This document shows positions 28,231-37,512 of a stretch of 64,000 nucleotides of DNA, one piece after another. Source of the stretch: Cytobacillus eiseniae. Its GTDB lineage: Bacteria > Bacillota > Bacilli > Bacillales > Cytobacillaceae. Location of the stretch: assembly GCF_017874625.1 (NCBI RefSeq), contig NZ_JAGIKZ010000017.1, forward strand, positions 1 to 64,000, written 5' to 3'. Every line of letters begins with the position of its first letter. Position 1 is the stretch's first letter. The notes under the pieces were generated by a model that was not told the DNA's origin, searched no databases, and saw nothing but the letters and a program-made list of their open reading frames with translations. Made by a program: the position numbers and the translations under genes.

Positions 28231-28314
28231 AGCAGAGAGACTCCGGTTCACTGCTACAAATAAGACAAAATCTATTTTTTTTTGATCATATAAGCGGAAA
28301 AACTTCCCTTATTA
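28231..28314. repeat. Dispersed AAGCGGAAA repeat, copy 1
   Basis: Shared blocks CCGGTT...CTGCT, AGACAAAA and ATAAGCGGAAA....TTCCC also occur at 50511-50585. An extra ATAAGCGGAAAAATTCCGG unit lies upstream at about 28173. No coding role is apparent. Confidence 0.65.
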
Positions 28315-28332
28315 TTCATGTGCAGTGAATTT

Positions 28333-28472
28333 TAAAAAAGCAGCTGATTTGCAAATAAAAAGAAGATATTGCAAAAAAAGCAGCTGGTTCGCAAATAAAA
28401 GTAGAATATCGCAAAAAAAGTAGCTGATTCGCAAATAAAGTAGCTAATTCGCAAATAAAAGTAAGATATCGC
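28333..28472. repeat. 40-bp tandem array, about 3.5 units
   Basis: Same 40-bp unit as 26901-27100, with one half-unit (20 bp) at about 28413-28432 showing that the array changes in 20-bp steps. Confidence 0.85.
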
Positions 28473-28737
28473 AAAAAAAGTTTTCATTACAATAGATAAT
28501 AACTATATTTTTTAATTAAACCTAAACATTTCGTTTGGAAAAGATCGATTATCCCGTAAGCTTCATTTATTAGTTAAGGGGACGTGTTAGCAAACACAAT
28601 TAAGTCTATAATAATATCAATCAAAACTATTCAATCAAGCATAATAGTAATGAAAAGGCCACCAAGCAGGAGCAAGGTGGCAGGTAACTTATTTAGATGA
28701 AATTTTTACTTACTCCGATTCAATCGAAAGAGGGTCA
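28433..28737. repeat. About 305-bp direct repeat, copy 2
   Basis: Partner of 27061-27365. Here the right end runs on into the intact 3' end of the PASTA-domain gene, so this is likely the original locus and copy 1 the duplicate. Confidence 0.9.
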
Positions 28738-29516
28738 CTAGGCTCTTCGGTTACAGAAGAATCATTGACGGGTGTACTTGTTTCTTCAGGCTTTGAAGTT
28801 TCTACCGGTTTTGTTGGTTTTTCAGGTGCAGGCTTAACGGGTGCAACATCCACTGTTTTATCCGTCTCTTTCTTAACTGGTGGTACAGTTACAGGCTTTT
28901 CCTTGCGTTGGACATAGATAAATATAGACGCATCTGTATTCCAGTTTCGACCTGCAGAAGTTTCTGAACGAATGACTGTGCCTTCTTTTTTTCCGCCGTC
29001 CTCGTAAGCAACACGCGGTGTTAGTCCTTTTGCATGCATTGTTCGAACGGCCTCTGCTTCAGTCATCCCGATAATATTCGGCATGATTACCCATTTCCTT
29101 GGAGCATCCATTCTTTTCAAATCTTCTTCAGAGTAGAGTCATTTTAATTCAGCTTGGTATTCGGGATCATTTGACATGTCTCTGCCGCCATTTTTAAGAG
29201 CGGCGCCCTCGTCATACCAATCACTAACAACAGTATTTTCTGTAGAAGGTTGACTAACAGCTTCTGGAGGAATATTTGTTGTTTCCTCTTTATCCTCCGT
29301 TTTTTCTTCCTCTAGTGGAGTAGCTATCTCCTCTTGCTCAGGTTGATTGATGTCTGTTTTCGCTACTGGATTTTGTACAGGAAGCAATGCGGCAAGCTTT
29401 CCTTGTGGAAGATAAACGATTACCAGAATGATTCCTAGTAAAATAGCACCGCAGCCTGTTAAAATTTTGGATGACTTTTTGAAACGTATCTTTCTTAAAT
29501 TCCTGCCTATTTTCAT
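28710..29516 (-). pseudogene. Membrane-anchored PASTA-domain protein with in-frame TGA
   Basis: Codons from ATG 29516 give a basic N-terminus, one membrane helix (ILTGCGAILLGIILVIVYL, about 19-38) and an acidic linker, then TGA at 29141-29139 (codon 126). The same frame resumes without a shift: LYSEEDLKRMDAPRKW, then one PASTA module (MPNIIGMTEAEAVRTMHAKG...GTVIRSETSAG) and a Pro/Glu/Thr-rich tail. A TGG-to-TGA change would explain the stop. PASTA modules bind peptidoglycan fragments or beta-lactams in known proteins. An internal TTG at 29120 could make a soluble fragment, but has no ribosome site. I therefore treat it as one broken gene of 268 codons. Confidence 0.75.
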
Positions 29517-29714
29517 TGTTTTCTTCTCGCATTCTATTCGTTTTTTCTTTTTAAAATTACCATAGAAGTTTCTGTTTAAGTAGCTGTAATTTATGGAAGG
29601 AAAGGACGAGAAATCGGCCGCTATTTCTCCCTAATTGTTGTTCATAGAAAAATGAAAAGTGACAGCAAAATAGAGCAAAGTTAAGCATTCTAAACAAATA
29701 GATTCAGAATCATA

Positions 29715-29749
29715 AAAAATCCCGATTGATGAGAAATCGGGATTCTTCT
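29715..29749 (-). terminator. Terminator of the DUF2207 gene
   Basis: AATCCCGATT pairs with AATCGGGATT around a 6-base loop; on the minus strand it is followed by a T-run (29716-29711 region). It sits 16 bases after the stop codon. Confidence 0.8.
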
Positions 29750-29764
29750 ACATTGTACTTCCTA

Positions 29765-31462
29765 TTAAAAGGCCCCTGAACCGCCACCGCCGCCACCTGC
29801 TCCAGAGCCGGAACCTGCACCGCCGCTCCCTGAACTGGTGTGAATCGCTGTTGCATCATCTGCGGACTTGAAGTTTGAAGTGACCATAGTCGCCAAGATA
29901 ATCCATGTCGGATCAAATCCATAGACTGTGTCCACTTGACCTTCTTCTGCATGAAATGTTGTTTTGAAAGATTTGTTGTTCACTTGAAGGCTTTTCTCAT
30001 TGATTCCTAAACCATATATATAGCCGCGCATTCTGTCATCAGTTGATAACAGCTTCCAATCTGTTTCAGTCATATTTGGGAAACGCTTTTTAAACAGTTG
30101 CCATTCATATGCGATCTTGGCACCATTCCAATTTTTCGGGCGATAAGTAATTCCGAAAACGAGTAACACCAAAAATAGAAATAATGAAATCAAAAACAAA
30201 GCAATTAAATCATTTGCAGCAAATAATATAGAAAATGGCACAAGGATTAAGCTTAGCAGGCAAACGGTCCATCGATATTTCCCGTTCTTCTCATACAAAG
30301 CAGCAGCTTTCCACTCATCTCGTACGGCGTTCTGCCATTTTGATCGATGTGTCTGGTATTTCTCATGATTCTCCTGATCTTTCGTATAGGCAGATAAATC
30401 ATCGAAGTTAAATTCATCGTTCGCTCCAATTTCATCAAATAGCCAACTGACTAATTCCTGCTCATGCCCGAGTAAACCTTCTCGATTGACAAGTCGAAAA
30501 CGATTTTCATCCAGTTGATCAACATGCCCTTTTCTAACCAAATCTAGGATAGAAGCAGCAATCGTTTCTGGCAAGAGCTGTTGATAATTTGTAAAATAAA
30601 TCGTCGCTGGCAATGAGAGTACTTGCTTAGGTAATCGGCCATCACTCCCAAGTTCTCTAATGAGTGCATGCTTCCTTCCTTTCGCACCGAGATAGGCACG
30701 TAAAAGCACAAATAATAATAGAATACTAAAGATAGGAACGACAATCATACCGATTGATCTGAGCTGCTCCTTTCGTTCGGATTGGGCTGCTGCTTGATCG
30801 GTTAATTGCTGTTCTGCAGCCTCTATTTCATCTCGCATGTGTTTTTTCGAAGGACTCGTAACAGCTCCGAAAAGCTTGCTGTCATAGGCTACACGAATGT
30901 CTCCATTTCGTTCACTAGGCACTTTCCCTAATTGAAATTGCACCTGTCCATCTTGTAAAACTTGTTCCTTTTGAAAGGCTTCATCATAGCCAAATGCAAT
31001 AACATTTGTCGTTGATTCTGGTGGATAAACATTGATTGTTAAACTTCCATAAGTAGATTCATTGCTTTTATCAAAAAATGGCCAATAAAGTTCTGCAACA
31101 TCTGCATATACGTCCACACCATTTTTTATTTCATAAAACAAATCAATCGTAACCGTTTCATCTTTTCCTTCACGATGAATCCGATGCTCCGATTTATCCG
31201 TTTCAATTTCTAACTGTTTTTTCCCTTCATAGGCTTCAAGGTTAACAATCTCAGATCCCTTTTTCGGAATGATCTCCCGAATAATCCCCCCGAATTTCCC
31301 GCTAAACTCGTAAGTATGCTGTTCCTGCACAGCTACACGTCCATCTTCTTGTAAATAGGCATGAATTTCTACATCTGTAATATCGTAATCAACTGCTAGT
31401 GCTTGTGTGGGAATCAATAATATAATTGCTAAAAACAAGACAGTTATTATTTTTCTATACAT
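29765..31462 (-). CDS. DUF2207 membrane protein with glycine-rich tail
   Basis: Starts at ATG 31462 with GGGGGG eight bases upstream; the frame extends further back without support. The 565-residue protein has a cleavable signal peptide (about 1-23), an extracellular DUF2207 domain (about 25-240, with GGIIREIIP and DLFYEIKNGV), a membrane helix (about 250-272), a cytoplasmic region and a paired membrane segment near residues 410-450. It ends in a Gly/Ser run closing with SGAF, typical of the family. DUF2207 proteins are common in Gram-positive envelopes and their function is not established. Confidence 0.85.
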   Translation of the reverse strand: MYRKIITVLFLAIILLIPTQALAVDYDITDVEIHAYLQEDGRVAVQEQHTYEFSGKFGGIIREIIPKKGSEIVNLEAYEGKKQLEIETDKSEHRIHREGKDETVTIDLFYEIKNGVDVYADVAELYWPFFDKSNESTYGSLTINVYPPESTTNVIAFGYDEAFQKEQVLQDGQVQFQLGKVPSERNGDIRVAYDSKLFGAVTSPSKKHMRDEIEAAEQQLTDQAAAQSERKEQLRSIGMIVVPIFSILLLFVLLRAYLGAKGRKHALIRELGSDGRLPKQVLSLPATIYFTNYQQLLPETIAASILDLVRKGHVDQLDENRFRLVNREGLLGHEQELVSWLFDEIGANDEFNFDDLSAYTKDQENHEKYQTHRSKWQNAVRDEWKAAALYEKNGKYRWTVCLLSLILVPFSILFAANDLIALFLISLFLFLVLLVFGITYRPKNWNGAKIAYEWQLFKKRFPNMTETDWKLLSTDDRMRGYIYGLGINEKSLQVNNKSFKTTFHAEEGQVDTVYGFDPTWIILATMVTSNFKSADDATAIHTSSGSGGAGSGSGAGGGGGGSGAF

Positions 31463-31727
31463 AGTTTGCACCCCCCATGCTTTACTTACTATACGTAATT
31501 TCAATCGAAAGGTTTCAGAAACAAAAGCACAATCGAGTGACTCTATTATTAGCAAGTTCGTTCTACTTTCTAAAATTAGAAGCTTATGAGTAAGAAATAT
31601 CTCCGTCTTAATGCTTCCCTTGATGAAGGGCAATACTAACGACTTTTCCAATTAAATGTTAAACGAAACTTATATCGTAATTTATGGTAATATTTACTTA
31701 TATAACTGAACTAAAGGTGTGGTTCTA

Positions 31728-32987
31728 ATGTACTGCCATAAATGTGGAGAGAAATTATTGGAGGAATCTAAGTTTTGTTCTTCCTGTGGTTCTGAAGTTC
31801 AAATACTTATAGAGGAGACAACAGGTTCTGATAATGAAATAATGACCGAACAAATGGAAGAAGCGACAATTGAAACATCTATTGATTCAGAGGTGGAAAC
31901 AATAGATGAACCTGAAAGACAGCAGGAAATTAAGCGAAATCCTTTTATGCGATTATTACCAATTATTATTCCGGTTATTAGTCTCATCATCGTTGCTTCA
32001 GGGCTTAGTTATTACTACGTTCAAGAAAAAGAGTTGAATAGCAAAGTATTGGGTTTAAAAGCTTCTGCTGAGGAGCTCGCTTTAAAAAGGGACTTCAATC
32101 AAGCGAAGAAGTTATTAGAAAAGGCGCAAGCAGATCGACCGAATTACATTGCCTTACAGGATAGTATGACGATGATAGAGAAGGCGATGGAGTATGAGGC
32201 TGCACTTATCGATGTTGGGGAAAATATCCAAAAGACAGCATTTGATGTAGCTTCAAAAGAGCTTACTAGTTTAAGAGAAAAGCTAAATAAAGAAAACGCG
32301 CCGCTATTTGATCATTTTCATCAGGAAGTAGAGAATAGTGCAACGAAAATTACGATTGGCACGATCAAGAAGGAAATCAATGAATTGACAACAGTTGATC
32401 AGTTAGGTGGAAAACTATCGATTCTTGCAACATTGCCCAAGGATAGTGCCAGTGTGGTCGAAAAGGAAATAGTCAATAAGATTGTCCAAATTAGCAGCAA
32501 TGATGTGGAAAGTGAATTAACTAAAAAACAGTTCTCCGAAGCTTTTGCAATTATAAATAAAGGGCTGCAATTTGCTGTTAATGATGAAAAGCTTTTAGCT
32601 TTAAAAAGTCGGGTGGAACAAGACAAGCTTGCTTTTGAACAAGCTGAGCAGCGGAAGATTGAGCAGGCAATGGAGGCTGCGGCACAAGAGGACTTGAAGA
32701 ATCGAACGGCTGCTGTTCATGTGTCGGATTTTGCTGTAGAAGTGGATGAATACGGGGATTTATATTTGGCTGGAAATGTAAAGAATGTCGCAACGACGAC
32801 TATAAGTTCGATCACAATTTATTATACGGTATACGATGTAAATGATAGGTACTTATCAAATGGTTCGACATCTGTTTATCCATACTATTTAGAACCTGGA
32901 GCAATAGGCTCATTTGAAGATATTTATTATGGTGTGTATCAGGATGTAAATGTTGAGATTGATAATATTACGTGGTATCTCAATTAA
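31728..32987 (+). CDS. Zinc-ribbon membrane protein with FxLYD-like C-terminal domain
   Basis: Starts at ATG 31728, eight bases after AAAGGTG; GTG 31719 is less likely. A zinc ribbon (C3, C6, C17, C20) opens the 419-residue protein. An acidic linker leads to one membrane helix at about 73-98. Residues about 105-320 are helical and lysine/glutamate-rich, perhaps TPR-like. The last about 90 residues (DLYLAGNVKNVATTTISSI, EPGAIGSFED) match the FxLYD type of extracytoplasmic beta domain. The ribbon should be cytoplasmic and the rest outside. The protease gene starts 13 bases after the stop, so the two are probably one operon. Confidence 0.75.
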   Translation: MYCHKCGEKLLEESKFCSSCGSEVQILIEETTGSDNEIMTEQMEEATIETSIDSEVETIDEPERQQEIKRNPFMRLLPIIIPVISLIIVASGLSYYYVQEKELNSKVLGLKASAEELALKRDFNQAKKLLEKAQADRPNYIALQDSMTMIEKAMEYEAALIDVGENIQKTAFDVASKELTSLREKLNKENAPLFDHFHQEVENSATKITIGTIKKEINELTTVDQLGGKLSILATLPKDSASVVEKEIVNKIVQISSNDVESELTKKQFSEAFAIINKGLQFAVNDEKLLALKSRVEQDKLAFEQAEQRKIEQAMEAAAQEDLKNRTAAVHVSDFAVEVDEYGDLYLAGNVKNVATTTISSITIYYTVYDVNDRYLSNGSTSVYPYYLEPGAIGSFEDIYYGVYQDVNVEIDNITWYLN

Positions 32988-33000
32988 AGAAGGTGACAAG

Positions 33001-34125
33001 ATGAAAAAATGGATCATCAGTTTGATTTCGACCATACTCGTCTGGGGTGCAGGACTATTCGTCTTTTTTTACATAAAGGAGACAATCCCGAATAAATTAA
33101 CAGCAACATCTGAGTTAACAGTTGAAGCAACAGCAACAGAAGAGAAGGATTCAACCGACCTAAAGGAAGTCATTCACCATACACAAAAACTAGTTGTGAA
33201 AATTCAATTAGCAGATGGATCACTGGGATCTGGATTTCTTTATAATAATAAGGGGGATGTAGTGACGAATGCGCATGTTGTCGCGAATGTAAAAGATGTG
33301 ACTGTCATCACCTCTGATTCGAAGGAGTTTTCCGGAACGGTAATTGGGATTAGCCAGGAGACGGATGTTGCCGTAGTGCGTGTTCCAGGTTTAGAAGGGA
33401 CAGAGCCGCTCCCTATTGCGAAAAATCGCAAAGGAGAAATTGGTGATGAGGTCCTCGCATTAGGAAGTCCATTAGGTCTGCAAAATACTGTTACAACAGG
33501 GATCATTAGTGGGGTTGATCGTGATTTAGATATCGAACCCTTTCATTATGAGGATGTTTACCAAATATCTGCACCTATCGCGCCGGGCAATAGCGGAGGC
33601 CCGTTAGTGGACAGCAAAACAGGAGAAGTTCTCGGAATAAACTCAGCCGGATCGGAAAAAGGGGCGATTGGCTTTAGTATTCCAATTATGAGTATTCTTT
33701 CACTGATTGAAGGCTGGATACAGACCCCAATGGCAACCCTTCCTCAAGTTAATTTAGGAACGGAAGGCTATGCTTATGATGAAGAATATTCATTAGAAGA
33801 CTACTCTAGTTATCTAGTTGCCTATTTCTATGAAAGCCTAAACTATGGTGACTATGTAACTGCCTATTCACTACTAGGCAGCTCATGGAAATCAGGTCTC
33901 ACCTATGAAAATTTTAGAGGCGGATATTTAGACACTTTATCCGTCACCATTGATGATTTATCAGCAAAAAGTTCAGGTGATAATTCAACAGTTGTCGCGA
34001 TAATTTCTGCTGAAGAGCGAAGCAATGGCTCTACAATTTTAAGCAAATACAAAACCACTTACGAGATCCGCTATGAGAATGACCAGTTGAAACTAATCTC
34101 TGGAAAGGCAGAGAAGATTAATTAG
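33001..34125 (+). CDS. HtrA-like membrane-anchored serine protease without PDZ domain
   Basis: Starts at ATG 33001 behind GAAGGTG; the longer frame from 32950 overlaps the previous gene and is not used. The 374-residue protein has a single N-terminal membrane anchor (about 5-25). The trypsin-like domain has His92 (TNAHVV), Asp122 (TDVAVV) and Ser198 (GNSGGP), the S1C catalytic triad. HtrA/DegP proteases normally end with one or more PDZ domains. Here residues about 270-374 instead form an NTF2-like fold (YFYESLNYGDYVTAYSLL). It should act outside the membrane, perhaps on proteins bound by the upstream partner. Confidence 0.85.
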   Translation: MKKWIISLISTILVWGAGLFVFFYIKETIPNKLTATSELTVEATATEEKDSTDLKEVIHHTQKLVVKIQLADGSLGSGFLYNNKGDVVTNAHVVANVKDVTVITSDSKEFSGTVIGISQETDVAVVRVPGLEGTEPLPIAKNRKGEIGDEVLALGSPLGLQNTVTTGIISGVDRDLDIEPFHYEDVYQISAPIAPGNSGGPLVDSKTGEVLGINSAGSEKGAIGFSIPIMSILSLIEGWIQTPMATLPQVNLGTEGYAYDEEYSLEDYSSYLVAYFYESLNYGDYVTAYSLLGSSWKSGLTYENFRGGYLDTLSVTIDDLSAKSSGDNSTVVAIISAEERSNGSTILSKYKTTYEIRYENDQLKLISGKAEKIN

Positions 34126-34130
34126 AAAAG

Positions 34131-34160
34131 TAGGGCCACAAAAGAGTGGTCCTATTTATT
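34131..34160 (+). terminator. Terminator of the zinc-ribbon/protease operon
   Basis: TAGGGCCAC pairs with GTGGTCCTA (one G-T) around AAAAGA and is followed by TTTATTTT. Confidence 0.75.
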
Positions 34161-34304
34161 TTGCTTAAGCAGAGGTTTGCGTGTTAGAAATTGCATGTTT
34201 CATTAAAGATTAGTAACTGATTTGGGGAAAATAGTAATAAGTAAGTATCTAAAAGTCTAGCAGTTTTTTTGCAGGAAAAAGTAAAAAAGGCTAATAAATC
34301 CATA

Positions 34305-34326
34305 AAGAGAACCGTCCCCGTGTTTC
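34305..34326. repeat. REP-like half element
   Basis: AGAGAACCGTCCCCGTGTTTC without a matching left arm. It lies in the leader of the next gene. Confidence 0.55.
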
Positions 34327-34381
34327 ATTGCCTTTCTTTTTGATATGATGTACTTAGAAATCAATGTATGGGGGATGAAGG

Positions 34382-34873
34382 ATGGTTGGTGTGAAGTCAG
34401 TAACGATGGATGGGGAAACGATCTGCGTTTTTAGCAGTGCCATCTATATTTTTGAATCTTCTACTGGGGATCATTTGGATGTCGATATGATTGTAAGCGA
34501 GGTTTCTCTAAGAAAGTATAAAGACAGGGAAAGCCTGATCATTGAAATTGAATTAGAAGATGGCAGAAGCATTAGTTCCTTTATGTTTTTAAAATCGCTG
34601 CCAGGAAAGCTGCCTAGGCTTCATTTATTCTGCGAAATAGATAAGGATCATGACTATGAAGGCATCCTAAGGATTAGTGAAGATGACTCGGCTTTTCCGG
34701 ACATCGAGGAAGGCATTACATTAGAGGATATTAGAAAAGTAGAAATGCCAAATGAAAAGATTACACTTAAATTAAATCTGCCTATTGATCAGGTAGAATG
34801 GCTAAAGATGAAGAAAAACAAGGAACTAAACGAGCTTTTTAAAGAATTCTTGTATGAGAAGATGACCTTATAG
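34382..34873 (+). CDS. Hypothetical 163-residue cytosolic protein
   Basis: Starts at ATG 34382 behind GGGGGATGAAGG. I do not recognise a family. The first about 110 residues are beta-rich and acidic (SAIYIFESSTGD, LIIEIELEDGRSISSFMFL). The last 50 are helical and charged (IDQVEWLKMKKNKELNELFKEFLYEKM). There is no signal peptide, membrane helix or Cys pattern. It stands alone between a terminator and a repeat-rich gap. Composition is like its neighbours, so there is no sign of recent transfer. Confidence 0.65.
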   Translation: MVGVKSVTMDGETICVFSSAIYIFESSTGDHLDVDMIVSEVSLRKYKDRESLIIEIELEDGRSISSFMFLKSLPGKLPRLHLFCEIDKDHDYEGILRISEDDSAFPDIEEGITLEDIRKVEMPNEKITLKLNLPIDQVEWLKMKKNKELNELFKEFLYEKMTL

Positions 34874-34936
34874 TTGTTGTAGTTTTAAACACTTTTTAAA
34901 AATGAGAGGAAAAGTGTGTCTGACCCCTGCTGGATG

Positions 34937-34992
34937 GAGGGGGACGGTTCTTGCGCTACTAAATGACACACAAGAACCGTCTCTTTGTTTCA
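34937..34992. repeat. REP-like inverted pair
   Basis: GGGGGACGGTTCTTGCGC faces ACAAGAACCGTCTCTTTGTT. It abuts copy B of the AATCAAACGTTTGATT repeat, as at 11350 and 40034. Confidence 0.75.
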
Positions 34993-35184
34993 CAAATACT
35001 TTTCCAATATAGTCGATGAAAAAAGTTAATTTTCAAAACGGTAGAATTGACCTAGGTTTTATAAGGGCTCAAAAATTTTTTAATCAAACGTTTGATTAAA
35101 AAATACTATTGGAAAGTATGAGGATGTTCCCGTAAATAGTAGAAAGGAATCTGCCAATTAGAACTTTTGTACTTATTTTGCGAA
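34991..35184 (+). repeat. Dispersed repeat with perfect palindrome, copy B
   Basis: It aligns with 40089-40272 along its length and with 11414-11530 in reverse over the first about 117 bases. It contains AATCAAACGTTTGATT and ends near CTTATTTTGCGAA. Confidence 0.85.
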
Positions 35185-35311
35185 ATGAATAATGGGACGG
35201 TACTCACGTTTCCTTTAACGAAATTGTTATCTATTTCGCACAGCTTACAAATGAAGTATAGAAGGTTTTGACCGCACCACACATACTTTACACAGATCTT
35301 ACTCTGATGAT

Positions 35312-35540
35312 GTTTCCGGACTGCTGTTCCGCTATTTCATATAAAAGTATTTATTTTGGGGGATTTTCGGACACAGGTTCCGCTATAGCTGTCCGAGAGT
35401 GTCATTTTCGTATGATTATGAGTAATTAACGGAACTGGTGTCCGCAAGTGACGGTAAGATCGTAGATTTTATATAAATAGCGGAATGAGTGTCCGTTACG
35501 TTTCTGAGCGGACTATAGTTCCGTTATGTAGGGGTTACCC
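35312..35540. repeat. Cluster of TCCGCTAT / GTCCG inverted elements
   Basis: Within about 230 bases there are repeated blocks of two types, GTTCCGCTAT and GTCCG, in both orientations (for example TAGCGGAATGAGTGTCCG and ACAGGTTCCGCTATAGCTG). They are spaced by 40-60 bases. No coding frame runs through the cluster. Confidence 0.6.
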
Positions 35541-36101
35541 GTCGCTTTTAGTTATTAGTACTTTAACAAAAAATGTAAGAATATTGTCAATGCTCAGAGT
35601 TGTAATTCTTTGAGCTTTTTTGACTTTTGCTAGGATTTATAGTTGATGTATTTTATAAAGTTTTCTCGGCATTATTGGAAATACGCAGATCTATGCCTGT
35701 TCACCTATTTTAATCTTCTAATCTTGTATTTCCAAACTTCTCTTCAGCTTCTCCTTCACCTCTTTCCACATAGCTTTAATAGCGGGGTGACAAGAAGATA
35801 TTTCTTACTTTTCATTTGAAAAGTCTCGAAAGGAATGAAAATCTCTCATTTAATCAAATAATTGATTAAGGACCCTATTTCACAATGAACTTACGGATTA
35901 TTGACTATCGGCTCTTCTATAAACAAGACAGATCATGCCTAAACAGGTAAAATTAGATATAGTATATTTAAAGGCGATATAAGGCTCACTCTCATAAATA
36001 GATTGCTAAAAGAACTGGAGTCCATCTGTTTGAAATAGGATAAAAGATGCTTTTAACCATATAAATCTGATCGATAGTTATAAATAAAGGGAGTATAAAA
36101 A

Positions 36102-37415
36102 ATGTATAAAATCGGGGTCGTTGGTTTAAATACCTCAATTAAATGGATTGTTGAATTTGCAGCAGAATATCAGACTGATTTTGAATTTCTCTCTTTTCCA
36201 TATGAAACAACTAATGAAATAGAAAAAATAATTAAGGAAAATGATTCGAATCTGCATGCTTGGCTTTTTTCTGGTCCGATTCCTTATGAAATGGCCAAAA
36301 AAAATATAGACACAGATAAAATCATGGTCCATGTGCCGGCTACAGAATCTGGTTTTTATAATTCCCTTTTGGAGATGATCTATGAACAAGGGAAGATTAT
36401 TAAGAAGCTGAGTATTGATGTGATGTTTCTTGAATCGATATCCTCAAACACTATTATCGAAGAAGCCATCCCACAGATGAATATCCCCTCCCTAGAGGTT
36501 TTTACGAAAGTGTTTGACTCAGATGTGAATCTGAATGAGTTGCTTCATTTCCATTTGGATTTATGGAAGGAAGGGAAGACAGAAGGGGCATTATGCTGTT
36601 TTCCAACTGTCTGTGATGCATTAAGAGAAAAGGGTGTTCCTGCCTACCATATGTCAATTAGTAAGGTGGATATACAGCAAACACTTCGGATTCTTGACGA
36701 AAAAGTGAAGGCTGCTTACTTTAAAGATACACAAATCGGGGTCGAGATCATTGAAGTGGAGTATTTTAATCGAGTGGCTGAGGAGATGAAAACCCCTTAT
36801 CATTTACAATATTTAGAGCTCCGGTTAAAAGAAAGGATTATTAATCTCTGTGAGAAACTAAAGGGTTCTTTTTCAGAAAAAGGAAACGGGAGATATATGA
36901 TAATTAGCTCTCGTGGCTCAATTGAACAAGAAATTCGTACATTAGAAGATACGATTGAAAAATTAGCTCTTGAAGCAGAAACAACCATTGCTGTTGGAAT
37001 TGGCTATGGCAAAACTGCCTATTCTGCAGAAGTCAACGCCTTTCGAGCAATCCAACATTCGAAGGAGATGAAAAAACGAGGGATTGTGATTGTCCAGGAG
37101 GATGGAAAAATTATTGAAACACCAGGTACACATAATGAACTCCAATATGCTAGCCGTACGTATAATGAAATCCTTCTCGAAAAATTAAAAAAAGGAAATA
37201 TCGGGTTAAAAACGTATAAAAAAATTGCTGCTCTCATTCATCGAATGGGGTGGCACGAGTTTACAACAAAGGAGTTAGCAACACATCTCGAGATGACCGA
37301 ACGAAATGCACGGCGAATTGTTACGAGTATGTGCCATGTGGAATTGGCACAATGCATTGGTGAAGAGGCGATCGCTACCCGCGGAAGACCAAGTAAACTA
37401 TATCGATTGTTATAA
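36102..37415 (+). CDS. Regulator with GGDEF/GCH III-like fold and C-terminal HTH
   Basis: Starts at ATG 36102 behind AAGGGAG. The 437-residue cytosolic protein has an N-terminal alpha/beta region (about 1-200; IGVVGL, WLFSGPIPYEMA). Residues about 240-335 contain IAVGIGYGKTAYSAEVNAF, which fits the GTP-cyclohydrolase III/GGDEF-related nucleotide-binding fold, without the GGDEF active-site signature. Residues about 375-437 form a winged HTH (FTTKELATHLEMTERNARRIV and a basic GRPSKLYRL tail). It is paralogous to the gene at 45433. It lies directly upstream of the amidohydrolase and permease genes and probably controls them. Ligand unknown. Confidence 0.7.
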   Translation: MYKIGVVGLNTSIKWIVEFAAEYQTDFEFLSFPYETTNEIEKIIKENDSNLHAWLFSGPIPYEMAKKNIDTDKIMVHVPATESGFYNSLLEMIYEQGKIIKKLSIDVMFLESISSNTIIEEAIPQMNIPSLEVFTKVFDSDVNLNELLHFHLDLWKEGKTEGALCCFPTVCDALREKGVPAYHMSISKVDIQQTLRILDEKVKAAYFKDTQIGVEIIEVEYFNRVAEEMKTPYHLQYLELRLKERIINLCEKLKGSFSEKGNGRYMIISSRGSIEQEIRTLEDTIEKLALEAETTIAVGIGYGKTAYSAEVNAFRAIQHSKEMKKRGIVIVQEDGKIIETPGTHNELQYASRTYNEILLEKLKKGNIGLKTYKKIAALIHRMGWHEFTTKELATHLEMTERNARRIVTSMCHVELAQCIGEEAIATRGRPSKLYRLL

Positions 37416-37443
37416 GCGCTCAAATTTGAGTGCTTATTTTATT
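37411..37443 (+). terminator. Terminator after regulator gene
   Basis: GCGCTCAAATTTGAGTGC folds into a short hairpin and is followed by TTATTTTATTTTTT. It overlaps the stop codon region and separates the regulator from the enzyme genes. Confidence 0.7.
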
Positions 37444-37512
37444 TTTTCAAAAATGGGCTACGTTTTTTTATTAAAATATTCAAAAAATTGTTGTGTGCAG
37501 AAAATTAAAACA

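Larger units (their letters stand above)
34874..36101. other. 1.2-kb gene-free, repeat-filled interval
   Basis: It holds a REP pair, copy B of a dispersed repeat, a cluster of TCCGCTAT/GTCCG elements and a hairpin at about 35593-35620 (GCTCAgAG and CTtTGAGC, then TTTTTT). On the minus strand a frame around 35740-35830 reads SCHPAIKAMWKEVKEKL and stops, which may be the C-terminal scrap of a lost gene. No intact gene is visible. Confidence 0.5.
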
